DNA from: Macrotis lagotis
Lineage: Eukaryota > Chordata > Mammalia > Peramelemorphia > Peramelidae
Length of the DNA: 64,000 nt
Reading direction: 5' to 3'
Assembly: GCF_037893015.1 (NCBI RefSeq)
Contig: NC_133665.1
Span: 19,319,207-19,383,206, forward strand
A program made the position numbers and the translations under genes. Within the stretch, counting starts at the first letter, position 1. Each line of letters starts with the position of its first letter. The notes beneath the pieces were generated by a model. That model saw only the letters and a list, made by a program, of their open reading frames with translations. It was not told the DNA's origin and did not search any database. Below are positions 12,590-23,700 of the stretch, one piece after another.

Positions 12590-12690
12590 TTTAGACACAG
12601 GGCAGAATTGCCTGGGGTCACTGAGGAGGTAAGTGATTTGACTGGGTTCACACAGTTAATATGTTATGCAATGCCTCTTCTTCTAAGTAT
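12590..12690 (-). repeat. Possible MIR fragment, reverse
   Basis: The stretch 'gaggtaagtgatttgactgggttcacacag' resembles the reverse MIR core but is short and diverged. Confidence 0.35.
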
Positions 12691-13074
12691 AAATTATGGA
12701 GCAGTTTCCCCTCTGCACTGTCTGGGCAAGTTCCTCATTGGGAGGATTCTTATACTTTTGAAACCATAAAATTGTCCAAAAACAATCCATATTAAAGATT
12801 TGTATTTGGTAGTGTCATTGCATATGTAAAAGGTGATCTCACCCTCCCCATTAGAATTATCACTTTTAGTATCAATTTTCTTCTAATTTGATTTTATTTA
12901 TTCATCTTTATAAAATTGTGATTATTATATATAATGATATTTTGAAACTGAAGTTGGCAATGGAAATAAAGCAAATTCAATTGATTGTCCACATTTATCC
13001 AAGTTTAGGTTAGCTACCATTTCATTTAATGCTAAAGTAGACTTTCTAGACCAAAGGATCAGTCAGAAGATTTT

Positions 13075-13205
13075 AGATATAGATCCAACAGGACCTCAGA
13101 AGCTAAAACATCTGGATGAGGAAACTAAAGTTCCAGAATAGACAAGGTCATACTTGAAGCCAGGTCCTCTGACTCCAGGGTCAGTTGTCTTTTTACTTTA
13201 CCACC
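13075..13205 (-). repeat. MIR fragment, reverse
   Basis: Contains 'gatgaggaaactaaagttcc', 'aggtcatacttgaagccagg' and 'cctctgactccaggg', the tRNA-related part of a CORE-type SINE in reverse, diverged. Confidence 0.5.
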
Positions 13206-13310
13206 CTTTTCCTACTTTAAATATTTATGTTGAGGATACATGGTTTTAAAATACCGTGATACACTGAAATGATCACTTACTGCTCAATTGTATCTTTATA
13301 TTCCATTCTG

Positions 13311-13470
13311 TTTGTTTTTTTGTTTTTAGGATTTTGCAAGGCAAATGGGGTTAAGTGGCTTGCCCAAGGCCACACAGCTAGGTAATTATTAAGTGTCTGA
13401 GGCCGGATTTGAACCCAGGTACTCCTGACTCCAGGGCTGGTGCTCTATCCACTATGACACCTAGCTGCCC
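13311..13470 (-). repeat. WSINE-type SINE, reverse, with 17-bp target duplication
   Basis: A complete reverse copy with a T-rich tail. It is flanked by ctttatattccattctg (13294-13310) and ctttatattccactctg (13471-13487), identical but for one base. Confidence 0.92.
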
Positions 13471-13636
13471 CTTTATATTCCACTCTGAAAAATTCAGAGC
13501 CATCAATTACAATAATAGTTATTGATAACAAGACAAAGAATATTTCTTTTCTAAGATAATAGTGCTAGATCTGAAAGAAATAGATTGTTCTATCCATCAC
13601 ATAATATTATTGATCAATATCAAGAATAAGAGTTGA

Positions 13637-13781
13637 GGGGTGGCTAGGTTGTGCAGTGGATAGAGCACCGTCCCTGGAGTCAGGAGTACCTGGGTTCAAA
13701 TCCGGCCTCAGACACTTAATAATTACCTAGCTGTGTGGCCTTGGGCAACCCCATTGCCTTGCAAAAACTAAAAAAAAAAAT
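13637..13781 (+). repeat. WSINE-type SINE, forward
   Basis: Complete head and body. A short deletion removes 'aagccactta' near the 3' end ('ttgggcaaccccattg'). It lies about 165 bp from the reverse copy at 13311-13470, so the two form an inverted pair. Confidence 0.9.
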
Positions 13782-15631
13782 TGGTGGGATGATGAAGATT
13801 AAATCTCTAGATATGGTTTCTCCAAATCACATCCAAAGCACACTGGTCCTACTCAGATACTTCATATAGTTCTTATAAACAAGGCTAAAGTATGTAAGGC
13901 ACTGATAAATTCTAGACATAATAAATTCCTTCTTCCTTGGTGTCACTGTTCCCATTATCACCAGAAGAACCTTCTTTATCTTCCTCTGATCTTGGATTCA
14001 TCATCACTTTTTTCCCTTCCCTGCTCCCCATTCTTCCACAGCAGTTCTCCTTGAGTAGACAGCTTAGATTTGGAGGAAGAGAAGTATATAAGTATAGATC
14101 AAAGATATAGGTGAGGAAAGTATGAACAAGTGAAAATCATGTCACCTTTTCTCCCTAGTTTGCAATTTAACCCTATATCAGGAAAATGAGGAAAAATTCC
14201 TTGTTTCAACTCCCCTCCGTCCCCCCACATATCCAGGGCATTAGATTAATAATAAACCCAGATCATATCCTTTGCTGTCTCTTCAGACAATAGATACATA
14301 AACCTTAAAGTGAAGGTGAGAAAGAATTGATACCTCCCTTTTTGTAGATCTCCAAACTGCTCATCTCTGGGGATGATGCTCATCTCTAATTCACTCCACT
14401 CAGTGGAAAATACATGTCTGCCTGATGCTTAGTACAGTAGTGGTAATGGGAAAGGGTGATGCTCTCTGAGAAAGAGCTTAAAGATCAAGGTTCATTTAAG
14501 TGGAAAAACTCATGGATTGACCCTGGAGGGGTCAATTAAGCTCAAACTTCAATTCACTGGTTTGCAAAATTCACATATATTACAGACCACAAATAGTTCA
14601 CAGATTAAACTTCATCTGGAGAGTCAAGTTATTTGAGGACAGGCAGAATAACAAAGGTTGATGCTAAAATGCTGGAGGGGAAAGAGGAAAGGAGACAGAA
14701 AACAGCCTTAAGAAATGACTGGGCTTAGACTCAAGTGGGTCAACTCAGAGTTGGGTCCATATTATTAGTTATGGCCCCAGAAAGAAAAGTTCAAGTTAAA
14801 AGGGCAGAGAGAGAAAAGATAAATATAAGTCCAGGGAAGAAACTGGAGAAGTGAGAGGGAAAATGACAGGGAAGAGAAAAAGAGAAGAAAAATTTAGATA
14901 AATTACATAGGTGCAAGCACATGGTTCCAGGTTAGAGAAAGAAAAAGAGTGGCAGTTCTGTTTGGAGACCAAAGGAGGAGAAGAGGCTTCTAATGGAGCT
15001 TTGCTTAAATGTATTTCCGTGGTGGGTAGGACAAGGGTGATGCTTGAAAATGGTTTAGCACCTGACTCTGGTTATTCTCCAATGTGTATGCCACAGGGGT
15101 GATCCTCAAAGAATGGCTAAGACAGTACTTATTGTACATGGGTAGTTTCTACATACTAGTCTTTCCTGCCCCAAAGGGCATGGACCTTCAAGTCCAAAAT
15201 GACAAAAGATTACATCATTTCCCTGTGCCCTACATCAGTAATGTTTTATATTGGTAAAGTAAGCATTTAGGAAATGGTTGTTTCCTTTCCCTTCCCCCTC
15301 AGGGGTTTTTGTATGCCAGAGGAAGATTCAGAATTTGGTGAAACAAGTTAATATTTAGATAATAAAAATATTAAGTCTCAATTGAAGATTAATAATAGTT
15401 TCCAAAAATTAATGAAAATTAAATGCATTTAATAGTATCTCTATTGACACATATAAGGGGGAGTTTCACTTAGAAATATTTCTATTTTAGTACATTTAGT
15501 ACATTTAGTAATTTAGAACTCAAAATTTAAAAATGAATACTAAAACTTGTTTTCATATGTAACTGGGGGAAAATAAAATAAAGGGTATTTTCCAGTAATT
15601 TTCCTTTGCTCAGTGATTTTAATACAGGATG

Positions 15632-15632
<1 letters not shown>
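13782..15632. other. Intergenic DNA, nothing recognised
   Basis: Unique sequence. An everted pair of nuclear-receptor-like half sites (ttgaccc tggag gggtcaa, 14517-14535) is present but is likely by chance. The 63-codon ORF at 14911-15102 has no recognisable features. Confidence 0.5.

Positions 15633-15679
<47 letters not shown>
15633..15679. repeat. (AC)n microsatellite
   Basis: About 23 uninterrupted AC units. It explains the valine/cysteine-rich reverse-strand ORF across it. Confidence 0.97.
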
Positions 15680-15680
<1 letters not shown>

Positions 15681-16514
15681 ACATATTGACTGATTATTTC
15701 CTGAGGATTCTCAATTAAGGCTTTCCACAAATGATGAAGTACAAACAAAAAGGAGTCAGATTTCTTAAAAAGTCTCTGGTTGTTTTTAAGATCATGTTAG
15801 GTATTTTTATTCACAATTTCCAGCTTCCCCTCCAGGCAGGAATCGGTTTCTCTTGTAGGAAGGTGGGTAGAGGCAATTCAAGATTTCTATCCATGCTTCC
15901 TCAAGAGCCATATCCAGAGAGCCAGATTATGTGGATATACATAAACTAATAGTAGCATTAATATTTATGTTTCTGGCAATGCCCATTATATTCATAGAAT
16001 CAGAAGATTTGAGTTTCTCTCCCTATCCTGGGCAGAGCAACTTTACCCTCATATGTTCCAATGAGATCATGTGAAAATAGTTTGCAAAAAAATCAAAGCC
16101 ACTGTGAACTTTGGTTATCCATAGAAACTATTAACCAGGTACTAGCCTCCCCACTAATTGTATCAAATTCTAGAAACCCCAGAAGAATAAGACACTCAAG
16201 CCAGGGTCACTAGGCAGAGTACTAAGGTCAAAGATAATATCTTGCTCATATCAAGAAACTGGTAAAGGTTTATTTAACTGAAGTGACTTGACAGAAGACA
16301 GCTATAATGTTTCTCTTCCACTCTATTCTCTTTTTCCAAAAAGTTAGAAGAGAATTGTAAGTTCACATACCTGAACAAATAAATATTTGATATTTCCCAA
16401 TCTTTGTTTGAATTTAATTGGGGGCTTTTACTAGGACCTGTATAGAGGTGTCATTTATCATAATTGCAGTTGAAATAGGCAGAGGAAGAAAAAAATTCAG
16501 AATTTCATAAAACA
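15680..16514. other. Intergenic DNA, nothing recognised
   Basis: Unique AT-rich sequence 0.9-1.7 kb upstream of MPV17L. No repeat or exon is recognised. Confidence 0.5.
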
Positions 16515-16605
16515 AAAATAAATCCTGGCTCTGGAGTCAGGAGTACTAGTTGTGGGCCTTGGGCAAGCCACTTTGCCTTTCAAATACTAAAATAAATAAA
16601 CAAAT
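16515..16605 (+). repeat. WSINE-type SINE, internally deleted
   Basis: Begins within the body ('tcctggctctggagtcagga'), skips from 'gtacta' to 'gttgtgggccttgggcaag', and ends in 'aaaataaataaac'. Head and B-box region are missing. Confidence 0.6.
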
Positions 16606-16984
16606 AAATAAGTAAATCCTGTCCCAAACAAAATATTTTCAATCTTTCGGGTACTGTTGATAAGTCGACCTTACAGGTCAATTTCTGCAAATGGTTGCAG
16701 TGGCTCTTTGTTGTAGTTGAGGGTGAAGAGAAAAGAGGGGGTGCAACATCTCTGCGGGTCAACCTTATCTTTTAGAGTCCGGTTTCTGAGAATACTGACC
16801 AAAGTTTTTGAGGTATGGTTTCAGAAAAGAGAGGTGAGCCTGAGTCAAACCAATCTATTTAGGGTCTCCAAGCTTGAATGGGAGCCGTCAAAGGTGAAAG
16901 ATTTAAAAAGGATCGAAGGGGTCCAGAAATGAGGCCATTGGAAAGGTGTAGAGTCAGGCAGAAGGTGGAGATTACAGCCATTTG

Positions 16985-17160
16985 AAAGAGTGGCCAAAAA
17001 AGAAAGAGAAAGAGGCAAAAGAAAAAAAAAATGAGGAGGCGTCAAAAAAAAAAGAGACCAAAAAATGTGAGTGGCCAAAAAAAAGAAAAGAAAGAGAGCG
17101 GCCAGAGGCGAGTGGCCAGGGAGAGGTGTGCGGCCAGGAATGGCCCAGAGGCGAGACCTT
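16985..17160 (+). repeat. Purine-rich minisatellite-like tract with repeated GTGGCCA/GCGGCCA
   Basis: The motif (g)agtggcca or gcggcca recurs at 16989, 17069, 17098, 17110 and 17129, separated by A/G-only stretches (for example 16995-17030 and 17045-17066). The tract sits 250-420 bp upstream of the MPV17L start codon, at the upstream edge of the CpG island. Small lysine/arginine/glutamate-rich ORFs across it are compositional artefacts. Confidence 0.6.
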
Positions 17161-17408
17161 GGCCGACCTAGGAGGAGGGGCAGGTGGAGCACAAAGGGGC
17201 AGGGAGGCGGTCTGAAGGGCAGCTGCTCCAGGACCTGGAGGAGCGGCGGGAAAAGGCGGCGCGGTGACACTGGGCTTGGCGCGGGCCGCCCCGGGAGGCA
17301 GGTCTGACAAGGGGCAGGCCCGGCCGCGCAGGGGCTCCGGAGCGGCCGCAGCGGCGTCTGCGCCCGCGGCCCGGCTCCGCGGCCCGGCTCCGGCCGGGGC
17401 GGGCCGCG

Positions 17409-17718
17409 ATGTGGCGCTGGTGGCGGCTGGTGCCGCGGGCTGCCCGGCGCTACCCGTGGCCCACCAACGTGCTGCTCTACGCGGCTCTCTACTCCTCCGG
17501 GGACGCCGCGCAGCAGCTGCTCCGGGGCCGCGAGCCCGACTGGCAGCAGACGCGGCGCGTGGCCACCGTGGCCGTCGGCTTCCACGCCAACTTCAACTAC
17601 GTGTGGATGCGGCTGCTGGAGCGCGCGCTGCCGGGCCGCTCGCCGCGCGCCGTGCTGGGCAAGGTGCTGTGTGACCAGCTGGTGGGCGGCCCCATCGTGC
17701 TGAGCGCCTTCTACACGG
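17409..17718 (+). CDS. MPV17L: MPV17L coding exon 1
   Basis: Encodes residues 1-103 plus the first base of Gly104. The start ATG at 17409 is chosen because the N-terminal arginine-rich segment followed by PWPTNVLLY aligns with the mammalian N-terminus, and no earlier in-frame ATG is needed. The donor is ACACGG|GTGAGG. Reading through the donor gives a 217-codon ORF whose tail is intron translation. It contains the conserved HANFNYVW segment and the end-of-exon LSAFYTG. Confidence 0.95.
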
Positions 17719-20700
17719 GTGAGGGCCCGCCGGGCCGGGGCGGCCGGGGCGGGCAGGGCCGGGGCGGCGGGGCTGGGGCTGGGGCCGGGGCCGGAGAGCA
17801 GAGCGACCCCGCGCCCCGCACAGGCGCGCGCCCATGCACACGAGTGTTCTCGTCCCAGAATGTGACAGCCTCCATCCTCGGCTCGGAAAGGGGCGCAGGA
17901 ACAAAGGCTCCCTCACACCAGTGCGGCCGGCGCACCCATCCCTGCAGGACCCGCCAGTCCTGGGCAGTGGAGCCGCCCCTCCCCGGGGGCGACCGGCCCG
18001 CAGCAATGGCCAGACACCTCGGAGCCTTGGCCACTCGCGCGGCCTCCTTTCCCTCCTCCTGACCCCAGGGCGCCCGCAGAGGCAGGAAGAAAGGGGAGGC
18101 AGAAGGTCTGGCATCTGGGCAGGCAGGTGCATCCCCGGACGGTCTGCACAGGTGCAGGGCAGCGTCCTTATCCGACTAGCCTTCCAGAATGGTAGCACAG
18201 TCTGGGTCAGACCTTGTCCCCGAATGCCAGGCCGGGCCCAGGGCTGAGGGATGGCCCCTTACCATCCTCTCTGGTTATCGATTGGGAATTGGACCAGAGA
18301 AAGGAAACAAGGCAAAAATGAGAGCCCCTTTGCCGCAGTCCTGGAAAGCTTAGGCCTTAGAGACTAGAAAAGATGTTGGTTAAAATGCAAGAAATAGGAT
18401 ACCGAACAGTTCATTTTATGTGTTAGGTCAATTTATTGGCACACATGCTAATTTTTTCTTTTTTTTTCTTTTTATTTAAAAAATTGTTATGTGGGATGGA
18501 TCTCTGGGAAGAAGCCATATGTGTTATAAAACAAGATATTGATAAAAACCTCTTAAAAATATGAGCCAAAAAATGTAAGAAATAGGATATTTGGGGGCAG
18601 CTAGGTAGCACAGAGTCAGGAGTACCTGAGTTCAAATTCAACCTCAGACATTTAATAATTACCTAGCTGTGTGGCCTTGGGCAAGCCACTTTAACCCCAT
18701 TGCCTTGCAAAATCCTAAAAACACAAACAAAAAAGAGATAGGATGTTTGAGGTGGTCTTCATCTTTTTGGTGGAATTGTCATTTAAAGGCGTTTCTTAGG
18801 TGTCTTGATTTTGCTTTGAACATATTTAGATTAAGAATTTGCCTCCATGCTATTAGATTTTCATTTTTATCTTTTATAAAATGGAGGAGTCTGGCTTTCC
18901 AGATTGTTGAAGAATATTGATTTCTAAAGAACTTGTCAAAAGGCAATATTGATTCCTGATTTCTAGATTCTCTTTGTAATACTTTCAATGTGCAACTTGC
19001 AGTTTCTAGGTCACTTCAACTCCTTTTTAATTTTTTTGTTTTTTTTATTTAATATTTATTCTCCTTTTGTACAAATGTTTTTTTTATATTAGTAAACTAT
19101 TCTTGTTTAAGAGTAAATGAAATACCCCCTCCCCATAAATATAGACTTGCTTGAGTGATAAAGGGGAGAGAAAATAAATTAAAATAAAAAAAATAATAGT
19201 AATAATTGTAGGTATGGCCAGGTGGTGCAATGGACGGAGCACCAGCCCTGGAGCCATGAGCACCCGAGCCCACATCTGACCCTGTACACCCAACAATCAC
19301 CCAGCCGTGTGACATGCAAGCCACCCAAACCCCACTGTCCTGCAAACCTCCCCCCAAAAAAAGAAAAAAAGACCCAAAATAAAATAGTAATAATAGTAGG
19401 GGTGGCTGGGTGGTGGACAGAGCATTGGCCCTTGAGCCAGGAGCACCTGGGTCTAAATCCAGCCTCAGACACCCAAGGATCACCCTGCTATGCGGCCCCA
19501 GGCAGGCCACCCAGCCCCATTTGCCCTGCACCCCCCAAAAAAATAATAATCAACTCCTTTTTTAAATTAAAGTACTTTCTTTTTGTTAATTTCTTGACAT
19601 GTCCACTTTCAGAAGATGTGAGTAGCTTTTGTTTTATATACATTGTGGTTGTTCAGTCTCCTCAGCTGCTTCAACACTTCAAGACCCTATTTTGGGGGGT
19701 AACCTGACTACTATTTTGTCCACTGTGCCACCTAGCTGCTCCTCTTATTACATATACATATGTATAGATATCATATACAACATGGGCAGCTAAGCAGTAC
19801 AATAAATAAGAGTACTTACTGGCTGGAGTCCAGAAGACTTATCTTCCCTAGTCCAAATCTGACCTCAGACACTTAATAGCCATGTGACCCTGGGCAAATC
19901 ACTTAACCTTCTTTATCTCACTTTCATCTTCTGAAAGTGAGCTGGAGAAGGAAATGGCAAACTGTTCCAGTATCTTTGCAAAGAAAACCCCAAATGGCAT
20001 CACAAAAAGTTGGACATGACTGAATAACAAAAAACAAACAATATGATAAAATCTATGCCTGTTATATGTATTTTACAAATAGGTTTGAGTATACTTCAGG
20101 GAAAAGAAGATATGTTTTTGGACCTGAGACAGAAATTCTGGAATACTTATAAGGTAAGTACCAACCAGGTCATATTTTACTCAGCATTAGAGAATTGAGT
20201 GTGGTCATGTCACTCCACTGCTCAACAATTTCAGTATATGAAGTTTAAACTCCTTAGCCTGGCATTCAAGGCCTTCCAATAAAGTTTGGTCCTATTTTTG
20301 TTTCCAACTTTATTTTCATATTACTCCTTTTTGCTCACTCCAAGTTATAATCCAGAATCTGACCCCTAAAGATTTCCTGCACTTTTCCCACCCCCAAATT
20401 TTTGCCTAAATACTGTTCACTATGCTGGTAGTGTCCTCCCTTCCAGCTTTTTTGCTGGTTGAAGTTGCAACTTGAAATTTATAATAATGCAACTACCCAG
20501 TTGCAATATCCCAACTCAAAAGTCACCTCCCCCATCAGTAATAATCCTCTCTCCCCATTAAACCTTTCATATGTTTTTGTTTTGCAAGACCTTTTTATAA
20601 TATGCTATCATGCATTTTTCTGTTATGTGATTTATCCATATGTATGTGCATATATTTATATGTATCCTATGCTAAACTTTAAGTAAGCGCCATGAAGGCA

Positions 20701-23700
20701 CGGACCTTCTCTCAACTTTAGTATTGATAGCCAAGGTCTGCATATATCTTTGTAAGGGTTTATTGAATTTAATAAATGTTTATTGAGTTAATGAATTGAC
20801 TTATTAAACTGGCTATTCTTAAATGACCACAACTTAATTTGTATATTTCTTAATATCATGTCATTGAAAATTAAGTTAAACAGATAGTAAGTAAAATTAT
20901 GCCCAAAGTTGTGGTCCAGGCCCCCAAACCTACCAGTTCAGAACTATTCTTCTAAATGAATAAATAAATAAAAGGACAAAAATAATATTTTATACAGTGC
21001 CTGACACATTAAGTACTCAATAAATGCTTATTCACTCCTACCCCTTATAATAATATTAAAACATTTTAATTTCTCATATAGTAAATATTAATAGATATAA
21101 CTTATATAAAACTTTGGGTCCTCAATAATTTTAAGTTTGGTCCTGAGACCAAATAGTCTGAGAAAATGTGTTAGGGTACCTCTGTCTGTATCAAAGTAGT
21201 ACAAGATAAATGTAGGATTTGGTCAGAAGACTTGAGTTCAAATCTAACTCTACTATTTAATATCTATGTGAATTTGAGCAGATCAGAATATCTCTTGCCT
21301 TAGTTCCCTCATCTCTAAAATGAGGGTTTGGAATTGGTGGTTTCCAGTACTAAGTTTCTTCCAATACTGAGGCTACAAAAACCTCTGATCTTATGCATAT
21401 GAAGATAAAGGGAATAGGGCCTGAGAAATATGATTTCCTTAAGTATGGCTCAGAGGGGTCTGGACATAGTTATGCTCTAGCACTTTAATCATAGTCCTAA
21501 TAATTTCTGACTTGTTTTTATTATTATTTACCATTGACCACAGTTTATTTAAAATTTCCAAGAAAGTTCCTGCAAAACTATAATAATGCTGAACTGTGAG
21601 TGCTTTAGTTAGTACAACAGTTCCCATAATCACAGCCAATGTTTCCAGGTGTACAATTGTTAAGGCAACTTTACTGTTAAGCCCCTGTGAAAGGAACCCT
21701 TCTCTGTATTAACAAAGATAATTGCAGCTAAGGATTATATTACACAGGGTTATCCTTAGGGGGTAGCAAACAAACCAGAATGTGTACATTGCCTAACCTG
21801 TAATTTCCTCATACTGATAGAATCTGGTTCCTCCAGATTTAAATTGTACACCAATTCCTCATCATGGCATGGAAGGTGCTCTGAGTACTCAAACATCAGA
21901 GCTCCCTCTCTTATTTGGCAGACTTTACTTAGCAAGATGAACTTCATGTGGTGGTAGCTTATAATTTGTTTAGAAGACCATTATGCCTCTCATCTATGCC
22001 AGACTAGCTAAATTTGAAAGGGGTCATCACTATAGAGTTGGCCACTAAATAATGATATTTTTATTTATTTATTTGACTACAACAGCTCAATAAGGGGTTA
22101 CAGTTCACAGTGGTGGGGGAAGTATTAGCATTGATGAAATCATAGATTCTTGGAATATTAAAGAAGAAATCCTATCCAGATAAATACTAGAGTAGCCTCC
22201 ATTGAAAATAAAAGTGTAAAGATTAGGAAGAAAGATTATGAGGTAAAGGAAGTGGTTGGTGAAGAGATGTTCCAGAAGGGCAATATGACCCCAGAGAGTG
22301 GTGTGTTTAACTTAAATTTATAAAACATTAGTTATATATCTAAAATGTATAACTGGCTATCTAGCTATCTAATAATCTATAACTAAACTATACAGTTTGT
22401 ATTCATATAACTTAAAGTCATACAATTTTGTCTGAGAAATTCAATACTTATATAAAAATTAGAAAGCCTTTTTTTTGGCAGGCTAATTAAATTATTACTG
22501 CTGCTCAACATCATCAATTTTTGTTTTTATAAATTTTTTTATTTTATATTATTTCAGTAATCTTGATATGAGAGTAAACACGCCCCCCCCCCCCCCCCCC
22601 CAGAAGATGAGAAACCTCAAGAATAGTAAGAGAGGAGAAAATATGTACTTCAGTCTGTGTTCACATTTCAATGACTCTGTCTCTGCGGTGAATTGCCTTC
22701 TTCATCATAAGTCCACCAGAGAAGCTGCTTCAATATTTCTCCCACAGTTGCTATTATTACAAGCTATATTTAACCCCACTCCATTCCTCCCCACTCCCAT
22801 TTATTCTACTCTCTCTCTCTCTCTCCTTTCATCCTGTTCCTGTCTAAAAAGTGTCTTGTATCTGAGTACCCTCTCCCACAATCTTCCCCCTCTTCTATCA
22901 CCTATTCTCCCCATTCCCCCTTATCCCATCTCTTTCTTCTCATTTTTCTCTACGGTAAGATCCCATTGAGTGTGTATGTCATTTCCTCTCTGAGCCATTT
23001 CCAATGAGAATGAAGGCTCACTCATTCCTCCTCGCCTTTCCCCATTTCACCCCATTGAAAAAGCTTTTGCTTGACTTTTATGTGAAATATCTCAGCCCCC
23101 TCTTTCTCTCCTTTCTCTTTTCCCAGTTCGTTCCTTTATCACCCATTGACTCCATCTTTTTACTATATTAGACCATTATATTCCACTCCTTCCTGTGCCC
23201 TGTCTATATATGCTCCTTCTAACAGTTCTTGTAAATGAGATAGTTCATATAAGTTATCAATATCTTCTTCTGGAATACAAACAGTTCAACATCATTAAGT
23301 TCCTCAGTTAGTCCTTCTCATCCATCCCCTCTCTGGCTCATCAGAGTCCTGTACTTGAAGTTCAAATTTTCTGTTAAGCTCTGGTTGTTTCAGTAGGAAA
23401 ATTTGAAAGTCCTCTGTTTCATTAAAAGTCCATCTTTTCCCCTGAAAGAGGATGTTCAGTTTTGCTGGGTAGTTGATTCTCGGTTGTAAGATCTTTTGCC
23501 TTCCGGAATGTCACATTGGTAGTTGAATTGTTTGTTTCCAGCAGCTTTTAGTATTTTCTCTTTGCCTTGGGAGTTTGGGAATTTGGCTACAATATTCCTG
23601 GAAGTTTTTCTTTAGGGATCTCTTTCAGGAGGTGACTGGTGAATTTCTTCAATTTCTATTTTTACCCTCTGCTTCTAGGATCTCAAGGCAATTTTGCTGT

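Larger units (their letters stand above)
17135..18260 (+). promoter_or_regulatory. MPV17L: CpG island and promoter region of MPV17L
   Basis: The stretch is strongly GC-rich and CpG-dense compared with its AT-rich surroundings, and contains exon 1. A GC box (GGGGCGGG, 17396-17403) lies six bases before the start codon. No TATA box is evident, fitting a dispersed housekeeping-type promoter. Many long overlapping ORFs on both strands here reflect GC composition and are not separate genes. The exact transcription start cannot be read from sequence. Confidence 0.75.

Noticed and set aside
14517..14535. Everted nuclear-receptor half sites ttgaccc-tggag-gggtcaa
   Set aside because: A single short palindrome with no promoter context; expected by chance in 64 kb.
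16845..17585. 246-codon reverse-strand ORF and others overlapping MPV17L exon 1
   Set aside because: Pro/Arg/Ser/Phe-rich translation of a CpG island and purine tract with no domain; lies opposite the verified exon.
17593..18247. Long ORFs on both strands across 17.6-18.2 kb
   Set aside because: GC-rich sequence has few stop codons; the true exon ends at 17718, and the rest is intron 1 with no protein family match.
19222..19707. 161-codon forward ORF
   Set aside because: It is the translation of two C-rich SINE copies and their A-rich tails.
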